DNA of 64,000 nt from Novosphingobium sp. IK01. GTDB taxonomy: Bacteria > Pseudomonadota > Alphaproteobacteria > Sphingomonadales > Sphingomonadaceae. Where the stretch lies: contig NZ_BTFW01000001.1 in NCBI RefSeq assembly GCF_033242265.1, positions 3,059,001 through 3,123,000 of the forward strand. The letters run 5' to 3'. The notes under the pieces were generated by a model. It saw only the letters and a program-made list of their open reading frames with translations. It made no database searches and had not been told where the DNA came from. This document shows, piece by piece, positions 1 through 10,324 of the stretch (position 1 is its first letter; the number at the start of each line of letters is the position of its first letter). The position numbers were made by a program, and so were the translations under genes.

Positions 1-1
1 G

Positions 2-592
2 ATCGCGCTCTATCTGGCGGCCCTGACGCTGGGCGAGCGGCTGCGGCCAAGGGCCGTGGTGGGCTCTCTCGTGGCGCTGGCCGGGGTGGGCGTGATCGCG
101 GCGGACGAACTGGGCCATGCGCCGGGCGGCGATGGCTGGCGCGGACTGATCGAGATTCTGGTTTCGGCGGTGCTCTATGCGTTCACGCTGGTCTTGCAGC
201 GGCGTCAGGCGCAAGTGGCGACCCCGGTCGAAGTGGCTTTCTTCCAGAGCATTCTGGTCGCGCTGATCCTGTTGCCACTGGCGCTGGTCTGGGCGCCCTG
301 GCCCGCGCCGTTCGCATGGGGGCTGGTGGCGCTGGGGGCGGTGCTGGCGGTGGCCTCGATGATGCTGCTGGCCTGGGCCTATGCGCGGGCCGAGGCGCAA
401 GTGCTGGTGCCGCTCGAATATACCGCGTTCATCTGGGCTGCGCTGGTGGGCTGGCTGGCCTTTGCCGAACCGCTGACGCGCGGCACGCTGGGTGGCGTGG
501 TGCTGATCGTGGCAGGCTGCGTGTTCGCCACCCGGCGCGGGAGTGGGGAAGGCACAAAGGCGCCGGGGCCGACAGCCCTTGAAGGGATGTGA
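2..592 (+). CDS. EamA/DMT-family transporter, C-terminal part
   Basis: Open reading frame already running at the window edge, so the N-terminal half is missing. The visible part holds about six hydrophobic segments, made of the end of one EamA repeat and a complete second one. The second repeat ends with the typical EPLT..GGVVLIVAGC segment and a short basic, polar tail. EamA/DMT proteins are inner-membrane exporters or permeases of metabolites such as amino acids and nucleotide precursors; the substrate cannot be told from sequence. The TGA stop directly abuts the palindromic element at 593-756. A GTG at 56 could be read as a start, but the frame and the transmembrane pattern continue upstream of it. 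Confidence 0.85.
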   Translation: MALYLAALTLGERLRPRAVVGSLVALAGVGVIAADELGHAPGGDGWRGLIEILVSAVLYAFTLVLQRRQAQVATPVEVAFFQSILVALILLPLALVWAPWPAPFAWGLVALGAVLAVASMMLLAWAYARAEAQVLVPLEYTAFIWAALVGWLAFAEPLTRGTLGGVVLIVAGCVFATRRGSGEGTKAPGPTALEGM

Positions 593-756
593 GAGCCCGA
601 CCCAAAAGTCGGTCGGCGGAGGTTTGGCGAGGGATTTTGGGTCACCACAAGGAGGCTGAGAGCCCAGCGATGCTGGAAGCATCGTGGCGAACAGCCGACG
701 CCGTGGTGGCGCAAAAGACACGCCAAACCGACCCGAAGGACTTTTGGGTCGGGCTC
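593..756. repeat. R3: 164-bp MITE-like imperfect palindrome
   Basis: Perfect 18-bp terminal inverted repeats (GAGCCCGACCCAAAAGTC at 593-610, its reverse complement at 739-756) are flanked on both sides by TGA (590-592 and 757-759), which could be a 3-bp target duplication. The inner halves remain partly complementary (GGTTTGGCG/CGCCAAACC, TTTTGG-N3-ACCAC/GTGGTGG-N-GCAAAA). They fold onto a central hairpin with CGATGC and GCATCG arms around 670-686. No plausible coding sequence is inside. The left TGA is also the stop codon of the transporter gene. It could be a non-autonomous transposable element or a dedicated structured 3' end; only one copy is in the window. Confidence 0.7.
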
Positions 757-1170
757 TGAGTGGCAGGTTCAGGCGCACGAAGCGCGCGCGTGATTGTTCG
801 CAGGCGATGTTTCCTGTCGCGGAAGCCGGAATTTGCGATAGGATCGGTCTGCTCGCGACGATTCGGGCCGGTTTGCGGGGTGTCGCGCACGGTGTTTGAG
901 CCCGGTGCATCCAGGGGTCATGCGATGGCCTGAAGGGGTGTGAGCGGCGAACTGCACCCATGTTGAGACAATAGTTCTGCTATTGCGTCGCAGTAAGGCA
1001 AATCCCGCAAATTTAGCGAAATCCCGCCCTTGACGGGGCCCCCGCGAAGGCGCAGGGGGCAGCCGTTCACGAGAGGCCATCCCGCGCATGTCGTGACCGT
1101 TCCGGTGGAACCGGTCGAAACTTTCGCGGCTGCGTCATCTCGCAACACGGCAGGAGGATTTCGCTTAGCC
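757..1170. other. Intergenic region upstream of acnA
   Basis: About 410 bp with no convincing gene. Short reading frames here have arginine-rich shadow composition and no ribosome binding site. The part nearest acnA (about 960-1170) presumably carries the aconitase promoter. It contains a 17-bp inverted repeat at 969-985 and ends in a strong AGGAGG at 1152-1157. No clear -35/-10 pair was identified. Confidence 0.5.
969..985. promoter_or_regulatory. Inverted repeat CAATAG-N5-CTATTG, possible operator of acnA
   Basis: A perfect 6-bp inverted repeat with a 5-nt centre lies in AT-richer sequence about 185 bp upstream of the aconitase start. It could be a binding site for a dimeric regulator; aconitase genes are often under iron or redox control, but no specific consensus was matched. 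Confidence 0.3.
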
Positions 1171-3840
<2,670 letters not shown>

Positions 3841-3868
3841 CGGCCACCAGCGCACCGTCGCTGATCTG

Positions 3869-3905
3869 AAAAAGGGGCGGTCCTGCAAAGGGCCGCCCTT
3901 TTTCG
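3869..3905 (+). terminator. Rho-independent terminator of acnA
   Basis: An A-run and GGGGCGG arm pair with CCGCCC followed by five T residues (3899-3903), 30 bp after the acnA stop. The A-tract/T-tract symmetry could let it act on both strands. Confidence 0.85.
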
Positions 3906-3974
3906 TTGTGCGGGTGAGGAGGGGGGAACAGGGAGGGGGCAACAGGCCCGGCGCAGCGATGCAGACAGGCCAAC

Positions 3975-4008
3975 GAAAAAGGGACGGCTTCCCCCCGAAA
4001 GCCGTCCC
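3975..4008 (-). terminator. Terminator of the PEP-CTERM gene
   Basis: Read on the minus strand: a perfect 10-bp stem (GGGACGGCTT at 3981-3990 with its complement at 3998-4007), a 7-nt loop, then TTTTT. It lies about 50 bp past the stop of the minus-strand gene at 4060-4953. Confidence 0.85.
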
Positions 4009-4059
4009 CCCGTGGAGACCGTCAGGTCACGACTGCTGCCGTGGGCCCGATCCGTGGTT

Positions 4060-4953
4060 TCAGGCCACCTGACGGCTCCTGCCCCAGCGCTGACGCGCGA
4101 CCAGTGCTGCGGCTGCGGCTCCGAAGAGGAGGACCATCGAGGGTTCGGGCACGTCGGTGCCGCCGTTGGTGGTCCCGCTGCTGGTGCTTCCGTTCGACGA
4201 ACTGCTGGACGATGAAGACGAAGAGGAAGACGTCGACGAGGACGACGAAGTGGAGGTCGACGACGACGTTGATGTCGAACTCGATGTCGACGAGCTGGAC
4301 GACGTGCTCGTCGAGACATTGCCCGAAGACGTCGAGACGTTGCCGCTCGACGTGGACACGTTGCCGCTGGAGGTCGAGACATTGCCGCTCGACGTGGATA
4401 CGCTGCCGCTGGAGGTGGACACGTTGCCACTGGACGTGGAAACATTTCCGCTCGACGTGGACCCGCCAGAGGTAGAAGTCGATCCGCCCGAGGTGGACGT
4501 GGACGTCGACCCGGTGCTGGTCGAGGAGACCACCACGTTCCCGCCGCCGCCACCGCTGCCGCCAAAGAACCCGCCGAAGAACCCGCCGCCAAAGCCGCCG
4601 AAGCCCCCCACGGGGCCCCCGCCGATGACCACCGGCACGCCGCCGCTGCCACCCGGATCGGTCGGGAGAGGGGCCATGTAGGGGCCCGGATCGGCGGCCG
4701 CATATTGGGGAGCCGCCGGCACGCAGGCAGGCGCTGGCGGGGCGGCGACGATCTTGCGGTAGCGATGGACCTTGCGGTGAACCACGCGCTTGATCGGGCG
4801 CGGCTTGGCCTGCTTGATCTTGATCGGCTTGATATGGTGGATCTCGCCGGTGGACGGCGCTTCGGAGACGTGAACCGCGCCCCCGCCCAGAACCGCGCCA
4901 CCTGCCGCGCAGGCCGCCAGTTTCGCCAATGCCATCCTAACCGACATGATCAT
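4060..4953 (-). CDS. PEP-CTERM sorting-domain protein with Ser/Thr repeats
   Basis: A secreted or surface protein of 297 residues. The N-terminus has a hydrophobic signal-like segment (LAKLAACAAGGAVLGGGA), followed by a Lys/Arg/His-rich stretch (about 40-70). Then come a glycine-rich stretch (about 100-140) and a long Ser/Thr/Gly low-complexity region with seven near-perfect 7-residue units of the type STSSGNV. The C-terminus is a canonical PEP-CTERM signal: VPEP at about 267-270, a hydrophobic helix, then an arginine-rich tail. Such proteins are substrates of exosortase and are typically processed and glycosylated at the envelope; exosortase genes are not in this window. Two start codons (4953, 4947) are possible. 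It has its own terminator and is probably monocistronic. Confidence 0.85.
   Translation of the reverse strand: MIMSVRMALAKLAACAAGGAVLGGGAVHVSEAPSTGEIHHIKPIKIKQAKPRPIKRVVHRKVHRYRKIVAAPPAPACVPAAPQYAAADPGPYMAPLPTDPGGSGGVPVVIGGGPVGGFGGFGGGFFGGFFGGSGGGGGNVVVSSTSTGSTSTSTSGGSTSTSGGSTSSGNVSTSSGNVSTSSGSVSTSSGNVSTSSGNVSTSSGNVSTSSGNVSTSTSSSSSTSSSTSTSSSTSTSSSSSTSSSSSSSSSSSSNGSTSSGTTNGGTDVPEPSMVLLFGAAAAALVARQRWGRSRQVA
4314..4463 (-). repeat. 21-bp tandem repeat inside the PEP-CTERM gene
   Basis: About seven in-frame 21-bp units encode STSSGNV (one unit reads STSSGSV). The DNA units differ mainly at third positions, so protein-level selection or frequent slippage with drift is plausible. Copy number may vary between strains. 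Confidence 0.7.
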
Positions 4954-5216
4954 CGCTCTCGCTAGAGCCCGGAGCGGAACTGCTTCGGGCGCCGAATTCG
5001 TGAACGGGGTCTAGCAGCGAACGCTTAACAGGCCACTTCCCCGTCTGTGCCTGTGAACAACGCAGATCAGCAGCCCAGCGTCCATGGCATTAACCGGGTT
5101 TGACGCCTCTGGATTGCGATATTTTGCCGCAAAGGCACCGGTGGGGTTAACTCTGTCCCAATCTGGAACTTCCCGCGCGCCCAGTGTTGCCGTTTCCGAC
5201 AGGTGGGCGCGCCCGT

Positions 5217-6260
5217 TCAGTCCTGCGGATCGAACAGGCCGGGCAGGGTGCCCGCGGGGGCCTGGCCACTGGGCGGGGTGATTCCCAGATGCTGCCAGCC
5301 CCGGTCGTTGAGGCAGCGCCCGCGCGCTGTGCGCGCGACGAGGCCGAGCTGGATCAGATAGGGCTCGATCACTTCCTCGATCGTGTCGCGCGGCTCCGAC
5401 AGGCCCGCGGCGAGCGTTTCGACACCCACCGGGCCGCCCTTGTAGATGTCGGCGATCATCATCAGGTAGCGGCGGTCCTGAAGATCGAGGCCGAGCGAAT
5501 CGACCTCAAGACGGGTCAGCGCCTGATCGGCGAGGCCCTGGGTGATCGCCCCGTCGCCCATCACTTGCGCAAAGTCGCGCACGCGGCGCAGCAGGCGCCC
5601 GGCCACGCGCGGGGTGCCGCGCGCGCGCTGGGCAATCTCGCGCGCGCCGCCCGCATCGATGCCCACGCCCAGCAGGTTCGCCCCGCGCGTCACCACGCGT
5701 TCCAGTTCGGCCACGGTGTAGAATTGCAGGCGCACCGGAATGCCGAAGCGGTCGCGCAGCGGGGTCTGCAACAGGCCCTGCCGGGTCGTCGCGCCGATCA
5801 GCGTGAAGGGCGGCAGGTCGATCCGCACCGAGCGCGCCGAGGGGCCTTCGCCGATCATCAGGTCGAGCGCGCGGTCTTCCATGGCCGGATAGAGCACTTC
5901 CTCGACCACCGGATTGAGGCGGTGGATTTCGTCGATGAACAGGACATCGCCCGCTTCCAGATTGGTGAGCAGCGCGGCCAGATCGCCCGACTTGGCGATC
6001 ACCGGCCCCGAGGTGGAGCGGAAGCTGACGCCCAGCTCGCGCGCGATGATCTGCGCCAGCGTGGTCTTGCCCAGACCCGGCGGCCCGAAGAACAGCACAT
6101 GGTCCATCGCCTCGCGCCGCTGCTTGGCGCTTTCGATGAAGATTTTCAGGTTTTCGCGCGCGGCCTCCTGACCGACGAATTCGGCCAGCGTCTTGGGGCG
6201 CAGCGCGGCGTCGAGGTCTTCGGCCTGGGGCTGGGCGGACAGAAGCGGATTGTCGGTCAT
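5217..6260 (-). CDS. ruvB: Holliday junction branch-migration DNA helicase RuvB
   Basis: Hexameric AAA+ motor that drives branch migration of Holliday junctions together with RuvA. The 347 residues match the family. Walker A GPPGLGKT is at 59-66 and Walker B DEIH at 110-113. The sensor region ([18 protein letters not shown]) and the C-terminal winged-helix domain with [13 protein letters not shown] are present. It is the last gene of a minus-strand yebC-ruvC-ruvA-ruvB cluster. It is separated from ruvA by 259 bp of R1 repeats, so it may have its own promoter or depend on readthrough. Confidence 0.97.
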   Translation of the reverse strand: MTDNPLLSAQPQAEDLDAALRPKTLAEFVGQEAARENLKIFIESAKQRREAMDHVLFFGPPGLGKTTLAQIIARELGVSFRSTSGPVIAKSGDLAALLTNLEAGDVLFIDEIHRLNPVVEEVLYPAMEDRALDLMIGEGPSARSVRIDLPPFTLIGATTRQGLLQTPLRDRFGIPVRLQFYTVAELERVVTRGANLLGVGIDAGGAREIAQRARGTPRVAGRLLRRVRDFAQVMGDGAITQGLADQALTRLEVDSLGLDLQDRRYLMMIADIYKGGPVGVETLAAGLSEPRDTIEEVIEPYLIQLGLVARTARGRCLNDRGWQHLGITPPSGQAPAGTLPGLFDPQD

Positions 6261-6324
6261 GAAAGGGTCACTGCAACCAGATTGTCCGCCAGGCGTGGAA
6301 GAGGGCGGAACGGAAACACCCCAC

Positions 6325-6515
6325 GATCCTCCCCGCGCGCGGGGAGGTGGCAGGCCGAAGGGCTGACCGAGGGGTTTTTTGCGGAGGGGGTTCGGGCGGT
6401 GTGGCTTGGGAAAGGGAGGGCCCCTCCGTCAGCCCTGCGGGCTGCCACCTCCCCATTGCATGGGGAGGATCGAATGGAGTGTGGCCCATTGCATGGGGAG
6501 GATCTGATGAGGGGG
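6325..6515. repeat. R1 repeat cluster a (REP/BIME-like)
   Basis: Two full and one partial palindromic modules lie between ruvA and ruvB. Module B at 6325-6374 runs GATCCTCCCC...GGGGAGGTGGCAG...GGGCTGACCGAGGGG. An inverted copy at about 6419-6472 runs CCCCTCCGTCAGCCC...CCACCTCCCCATTGC-ATGGGGAGGATC. A short remnant with CCCATTGCATGGGGAGGATC follows at 6485-6504. Related clusters occur at 17550, 20709, 27034 and 54989. Confidence 0.8.
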
Positions 6516-6519
6516 CGCA

Positions 6520-7146
6520 TCAGCCTGTTGCCCGTTTGAGGGCCACGCGCACGAGGTCGTTGAGGCGGGCGTCTTCGCCCAGTTCGTTGAGCGCGAAGGC
6601 CACCGCGCTCGATGCCACGGCAGGCTTGAAGCCGAGGTTTTGCAGGGCCGAGACGGCGTCCATGCTGGCCGAGCCTGCCGGGAGCGCCATATCGGCCCCT
6701 CCGGCCTCTCCGGCCACGCCCAGGCCGCCCGAGAGGCCGGCGAGGCCCCCGGCCTTGTCCTTGAGTTCGTTGACGATGCGGCTGGCGAGCTTGGGCCCCA
6801 CGCCATTGGCGCGCGCCACCATCGCCGCGTCGCCCCCGGCGCAGGCGCGTTGTAGTTCTTCGGCCGAGAGCGCCGAGAGGATCGCCAGCGCGACCTTGGA
6901 ACCCACGCCCTGAACCGCCGTGAGCAGGCGGAACCACGCCCGCTCGCCCGCGCTGGCAAAGCCGATCAGGCGCTGGTCGGTCTCGCTCACCTGCATTTCG
7001 GTGTGGATCACCACCTTGTCGCCGCGCACGCCCAGATGCGTGAGCGTCTTGCCCGAGCAATGGACCAGATACCCGACGCCGTTGACGTCGATGATGGCCC
7101 AGTCCGGGCCGGTGTCGTCGAGAATGCCGGTAAGCTTGGCGATCAT
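6520..7146 (-). CDS. ruvA: Holliday junction branch-migration protein RuvA
   Basis: Tetrameric junction-binding subunit of the RuvAB complex. The 208-residue protein starts [11 protein letters not shown], typical of the OB-fold domain I. It has two helix-hairpin-helix motifs in domain II (around 70-135, including [18 protein letters not shown]) and a C-terminal domain III that contacts RuvB. It lies 50 bp downstream of ruvC on the same strand. A Gly/Ala-rich linker around 140-165 is slightly long, as usual in alphaproteobacteria. Confidence 0.96.
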   Translation of the reverse strand: MIAKLTGILDDTGPDWAIIDVNGVGYLVHCSGKTLTHLGVRGDKVVIHTEMQVSETDQRLIGFASAGERAWFRLLTAVQGVGSKVALAILSALSAEELQRACAGGDAAMVARANGVGPKLASRIVNELKDKAGGLAGLSGGLGVAGEAGGADMALPAGSASMDAVSALQNLGFKPAVASSAVAFALNELGEDARLNDLVRVALKRATG

Positions 7147-7196
7147 GGTTTGTTCCCTATGGCAGGGATGCCGCGCGGGCGCAACAGGGGAGGAGC

Positions 7197-7673
7197 CTAG
7201 CGGTGGCTGCCCAGCATGTTGGCGTGGGTGATCGCCACGGCGAGCGCGTCGGACGCATCTTCGCCCGCCAGCTTCACGCCGGGGAGCAGGATTTTCAGCA
7301 TGTGCTGGATCTGCTGCTTTTCGGCCCCGCCCGTGCCGACCAGCGCCTTCTTGATGACCTTGGTCGAATATTCGGCGACCGGCATCCCCGAGCGCGCGAG
7401 GCTGAGCATCGCGACGCCGCGCGCCTGCCCCAGCTTGAGCGTCGATTGCGGGTTCACGTTGACGAAGACTTCTTCCACCGCCCCGGTATCGGGGCGGTGG
7501 CGAAGGATCACGTCGGTCAGCGCCGCGTCGAGTTCGACCAGGCGCTGGGCCATGGTGGCCTTGGCGTCGGTGCGGATCTGGCCATTGGCGATATGGCTCA
7601 ACCGGCTGCCCGCCTTGGCCACGAGACCCCAGCCGGTGCAGGTCAGGCCGGGGTCGACGCCCAGAATGATCAT
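7197..7673 (-). CDS. ruvC: Crossover junction endodeoxyribonuclease RuvC
   Basis: Resolves Holliday junctions by symmetric nicking. At 158 residues, the RNase H-like core begins [16 protein letters not shown], with the first catalytic Asp at position 7. The [20 protein letters not shown] segment carries the catalytic Glu, and the C-terminal [13 protein letters not shown] holds the last acidic pair. It lies between yebC (27-bp gap) and ruvA, the common order in alphaproteobacteria. Confidence 0.96.
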   Translation of the reverse strand: MIILGVDPGLTCTGWGLVAKAGSRLSHIANGQIRTDAKATMAQRLVELDAALTDVILRHRPDTGAVEEVFVNVNPQSTLKLGQARGVAMLSLARSGMPVAEYSTKVIKKALVGTGGAEKQQIQHMLKILLPGVKLAGEDASDALAVAITHANMLGSHR

Positions 7674-7700
7674 GGAATAAGCATCATCACGCCGGGCCGA

Positions 7701-8444
7701 TCAGCCCAGCTTTTCCATGACGTCGTCGGGGATTTCGTAGTTGCCCCAGACGGTCTGCACGTCGTCGTCGTCGTCGAGCACGTCGATCAGCTTGAGCAGC
7801 GTGGCCGCGTCGTCGACCGAGACCGAAGTCTTCAGGCTCGGCTTCCAGGCCAGCTTGACCGCTTCGGCTTCGCCCAGAACCTTTTCCAGTTCGCGGCTAA
7901 CCGGGTGCAGGCTGTCGATCGAGGTCCAGATCTGGTGCTGGTCTTCGTCCGATTCCACGTCGTCGGCGCCCGCTTCGATGGCCGCTTCGAGAACCTTTTC
8001 CTCGTCACCCACGCTGGCGGGGTATTCGATCAGGCCGAGGCGTTCGAAGCCGTGGCTGACCGCGCCCGAAGCGCCCAGGTTGCCGCCGTTCTTGGCAAAG
8101 GCGGTGCGCACGTTGGTGGCGGTGCGGTTGCGGTTGTCGGTCAGCGCCTCGACGATGATGGCCACGCCGCCCGGACCATAGCCCTCGTAGCGCACTTCTT
8201 CATAGTTCTCGCCGTCGCCCTTGCTGGCCTTGTCGACCGCGCGCTGGATGTTGTCCTTGGGCATCGACTGCGCCTTGGCGGCGTTGATCGCGGCGCGCAG
8301 GCGGGGGTTCATGTCCGGGTCGGGCATGCCCATCTTGGCGGCCACGGTGATTTCGCGGCTGAGCTTGGAGAACATCGCCGAGCGCTTCTTGTCCTGCGCG
8401 CCCTTGCGATGCATGATGTTCTTGAATTTGGAATGGCCTGCCAT
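7701..8444 (-). CDS. yebC: YebC/PmpR-family DNA-binding or translation-associated protein
   Basis: The 247-residue YebC/TACO1 family protein starts with the hallmark [21 protein letters not shown] 8444 is preferred over upstream in-frame starts because this motif is the family N-terminus and an AGGA lies just upstream. Family members are described as transcriptional regulators (PmpR) or as factors helping ribosomes through difficult sequences. The acidic C-terminal domain is present ([28 protein letters not shown]). First gene of the yebC-ruvC-ruvA-ruvB cluster. Confidence 0.95.
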   Translation of the reverse strand: MAGHSKFKNIMHRKGAQDKKRSAMFSKLSREITVAAKMGMPDPDMNPRLRAAINAAKAQSMPKDNIQRAVDKASKGDGENYEEVRYEGYGPGGVAIIVEALTDNRNRTATNVRTAFAKNGGNLGASGAVSHGFERLGLIEYPASVGDEEKVLEAAIEAGADDVESDEDQHQIWTSIDSLHPVSRELEKVLGEAEAVKLAWKPSLKTSVSVDDAATLLKLIDVLDDDDDVQTVWGNYEIPDDVMEKLG

Positions 8445-8617
8445 GGTCCTGCTTCTTGCGGCTTGTGGGGTGGGATGTCTTGGCCAGCCCCCTAGCCCAA
8501 GCGGGGCAAAACGGCAATGTTTGCCATGATGCCCGGCTTTGCCGTTACGCTGGGCCATGACGCCGGGCTGTTCGGGCACACCTGCCGTTAAGGCCTTGCG
8601 CGATAGGGCTGGGCGCC

Positions 8618-9343
8618 ATGATCCTCACCACGTTTGTTTCCGCGTTCGTTTCCGCCGCGCGCGCTTTCCTTGCCTTTCTGCGTCATCCGCGCTGGTCGGT
8701 CCCGCTCGGGCTCGGCTCGGGCGAGGGGCGCTCGCTCTGGGCGGGGGCGAGCGCGCTCTATCTGGCCGTGCTCGTGCTCGTGCTGGGGCCCTTGCTGCAT
8801 GTCTGGCAGAAGCTCATGAGCCTGCCCGCGCCCGAGGCGTTTGGCGAGGTTTCGCCGATGCTGCTGGTGCCGGTGGTCGTGCTGGTCGCGCCGCTGGGGG
8901 AAGAGGCGATCTTTCGCGGCTGGCTGGGCGGGCGTCCGCGCGGCTTCGCTCTGCTGGGCGCGCTGGTGGTGCTGGCAGGCGCGCTCTGGACGATGCGCGA
9001 CGGGGCGGCCCATCCCTTGAGCCTGCTGGTGGCGCTGCTGGCGCTGCTGGGCGGGGCGGGGGGCTGGTGGGCCCTGCGCAGGCGGGCGGTGCCCGGCTGG
9101 TTCGTGACCGCGTTTCCGGGGCTGTTTGCGGTGCAGGCGGCGGTCTTCGCGCTGTTTCACCTGACCAATTACCCGAGGCCGGGCGGCTGGGCCGCGCTGG
9201 CGCTGGTGCCGATGGTCCTGCCGCAATTGTGGGCGGGGCTGGTCTTCGGCTTCATCCGGGTGAGGGTGGGCCTGCCCGCCGCGATTGCTGCCCATGGGCT
9301 GGGCAATCTCGCGGCGGTGGCTTTGGCGAGGTTTCTTGGCTGA
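8618..9343 (+). CDS. CPBP-family intramembrane glutamic endopeptidase
   Basis: A 241-residue integral membrane protein with about seven hydrophobic segments and all CPBP (Rce1-like, ABI) motifs. Motif 1 is EEAIFRGWL with E95, E96 and R100. Motif 2 is FALFHLTN with H181. Motif 3 is AAHGLGN with H226 and N230. The substrate is unknown; bacterial members act in membrane-protein maturation, bacteriocin immunity or stress responses. It is divergent from yebC across 173 bp. The stop codon is followed immediately by R2 element 1. Confidence 0.88.
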   Translation: MILTTFVSAFVSAARAFLAFLRHPRWSVPLGLGSGEGRSLWAGASALYLAVLVLVLGPLLHVWQKLMSLPAPEAFGEVSPMLLVPVVVLVAPLGEEAIFRGWLGGRPRGFALLGALVVLAGALWTMRDGAAHPLSLLVALLALLGGAGGWWALRRRAVPGWFVTAFPGLFAVQAAVFALFHLTNYPRPGGWAALALVPMVLPQLWAGLVFGFIRVRVGLPAAIAAHGLGNLAAVALARFLG

Positions 9344-9520
9344 GAAAATTCGCTTTTGCGAATTTTCTGTTCGGCACCGGCCCGCTCCCCCACCCGGCCT
9401 CCCATAGGGTACTATCGTAGGGAGGCCAGCCCCCTCAGCGAAAACGTCCCCCGGACGTTTTCGTGTTCTTCGGGACGGGAGCGGGCCGGTGCCGAACGAT
9501 CCGAAACTGTGTTTCGGATC
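9344..9520. repeat. R2 structured element, copy 1 (177 bp)
   Basis: Left hairpin at 9344-9367. A large stem pairs TTCGGCACCGGCCCGCTCCC (9370-9389) with its exact complement at 9477-9496. Inside it are two sub-hairpins: GGCCTCCC/GGGAGGCC around the loop ATAGGGTACTATCGTA (9396-9427), and GAAAACGTCC/GGACGTTTTC (9440-9462). A right hairpin GATCCGAAAC/GTTTCGGATC closes it (9498-9520). It begins one base after the CPBP gene stop and ends just before the stop of the convergent gapR, so it may serve as a bidirectional terminator. Copies 2 and 3 are at 11788 and 14823. Confidence 0.85.
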
Positions 9521-9529
9521 TTCAAACCA

Positions 9530-9766
9530 TCAATCGATGCCGAGCGCGTTCTTGTAGACGTCGAGGATGGCTTCCATCTCGCGGCGGTCGTCGGGCTTCA
9601 TCTTCCGCAGGCGGACGATCTGGCGCATGATCTTGGCGTCATAGCCGGCGGCCTTGGCTTCGTTGTAGACGTCCTTGATGTCGTCGCCGATGCCCTTCTT
9701 TTCCTCTTCGAGGCGCTCGATGCGTTCGATCAGAAGGCGCAGGCGGTCGTCAGCGGCGTCGGCCAT
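9530..9766 (-). CDS. gapR: GapR-family nucleoid protein (DUF2312)
   Basis: A 78-residue protein almost entirely made of the GapR/DUF2312 domain. It has an N-terminal heptad-like helix rich in Leu/Ile/Glu ([19 protein letters not shown]), a [15 protein letters not shown] segment, and [11 protein letters not shown] before a C-terminal helix. Caulobacter GapR is a tetrameric clamp that binds overtwisted, AT-rich DNA ahead of replication and transcription machinery. The highly conserved [13 protein letters not shown] supports the same role. Probably monocistronic, preceded on the minus strand by the DUF1244 gene. Confidence 0.93.
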   Translation of the reverse strand: MADAADDRLRLLIERIERLEEEKKGIGDDIKDVYNEAKAAGYDAKIMRQIVRLRKMKPDDRREMEAILDVYKNALGID

Positions 9767-9897
9767 GAGAAATCTCCGAAAATGTTCAAAAGGGGTGGCC
9801 GCTTGAGGCCGTCAGGCGCGTGCTGATAGCCGCGCGCGCGGATTCGGGCAAAGCGGGGCCTGTGGATAGAATCGCGGCCAGATGCGATCGGCTGTGG

Positions 9898-10230
9898 TCA
9901 GCCGCGCACTTCGGCGTTCTTCTTCAGGCTTTCGTCCATGCGGGCCAGTTGTTCGGGCGTGGCTTCGGTTTGATAGCGCGCCTTCCACTCGGCGGCGGGA
10001 AGCCCGTGGATCACTTCGCGCGCGGTGGCCTTGTCGAGCCCGGCGCCCGCCTCGTTGATCCAGTCGGCGAGGCAATTGCGGCAGAATCCGGCCAGACCCA
10101 TCAGGTCGATGTTCTGCGCGTCGTGGCGCTGGCGCAGATGGCGGACCAGATGGCGGAAGGCCTGGGCGGCCACGGCATCGGGCAGGGAGTCGAGAGGATC
10201 AGGGCTGGGCGCCGGGTAATTCGTATCCAT
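9898..10230 (-). CDS. DUF1244 domain-containing protein
   Basis: A 110-residue protein of unknown function. The DUF1244 core covers roughly 22-90, with FRHLVRHLRQRHDAQNIDL and then GFCRNCLADW, in which two cysteines three residues apart are conserved in the family. No signal peptide or membrane segment is seen, so it is presumably cytoplasmic. It is divergent from pyruvate kinase, with 94 bp between starts. The function is unknown; the C-x2-C and histidines could suggest a metal site, but this is inference. Confidence 0.85.
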   Translation of the reverse strand: MDTNYPAPSPDPLDSLPDAVAAQAFRHLVRHLRQRHDAQNIDLMGLAGFCRNCLADWINEAGAGLDKATAREVIHGLPAAEWKARYQTEATPEQLARMDESLKKNAEVRG

Positions 10231-10324
10231 GGTTCAGGTTCCCTTGGGTTTTGCCCCCGCATAGGCCATAGCGAGCCGGGATTGGAAGCCCTCCAAGGGC
10301 TCAGAAAAAGGGAGTTGTCGCATC

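Noticed and set aside
684..899. Small reading frame in the acnA upstream region
   Set aside because: Half of it lies within the palindromic R3 element, the product is Arg-rich without a recognisable domain, and no ribosome binding site is present.
4314..4463. Possible CRISPR-like array from regularly spaced repeats
   Set aside because: The repeats are contiguous 21-bp coding units without spacers and lie in frame in a protein gene.
4157..4681. Acidic 174-codon frame with repeated DVDTLPLEVET-like units
   Set aside because: It is the antisense reading of the PEP-CTERM serine repeat; the minus-strand frame has a signal peptide, a PEP-CTERM motif and a terminator, the plus-strand one has none.
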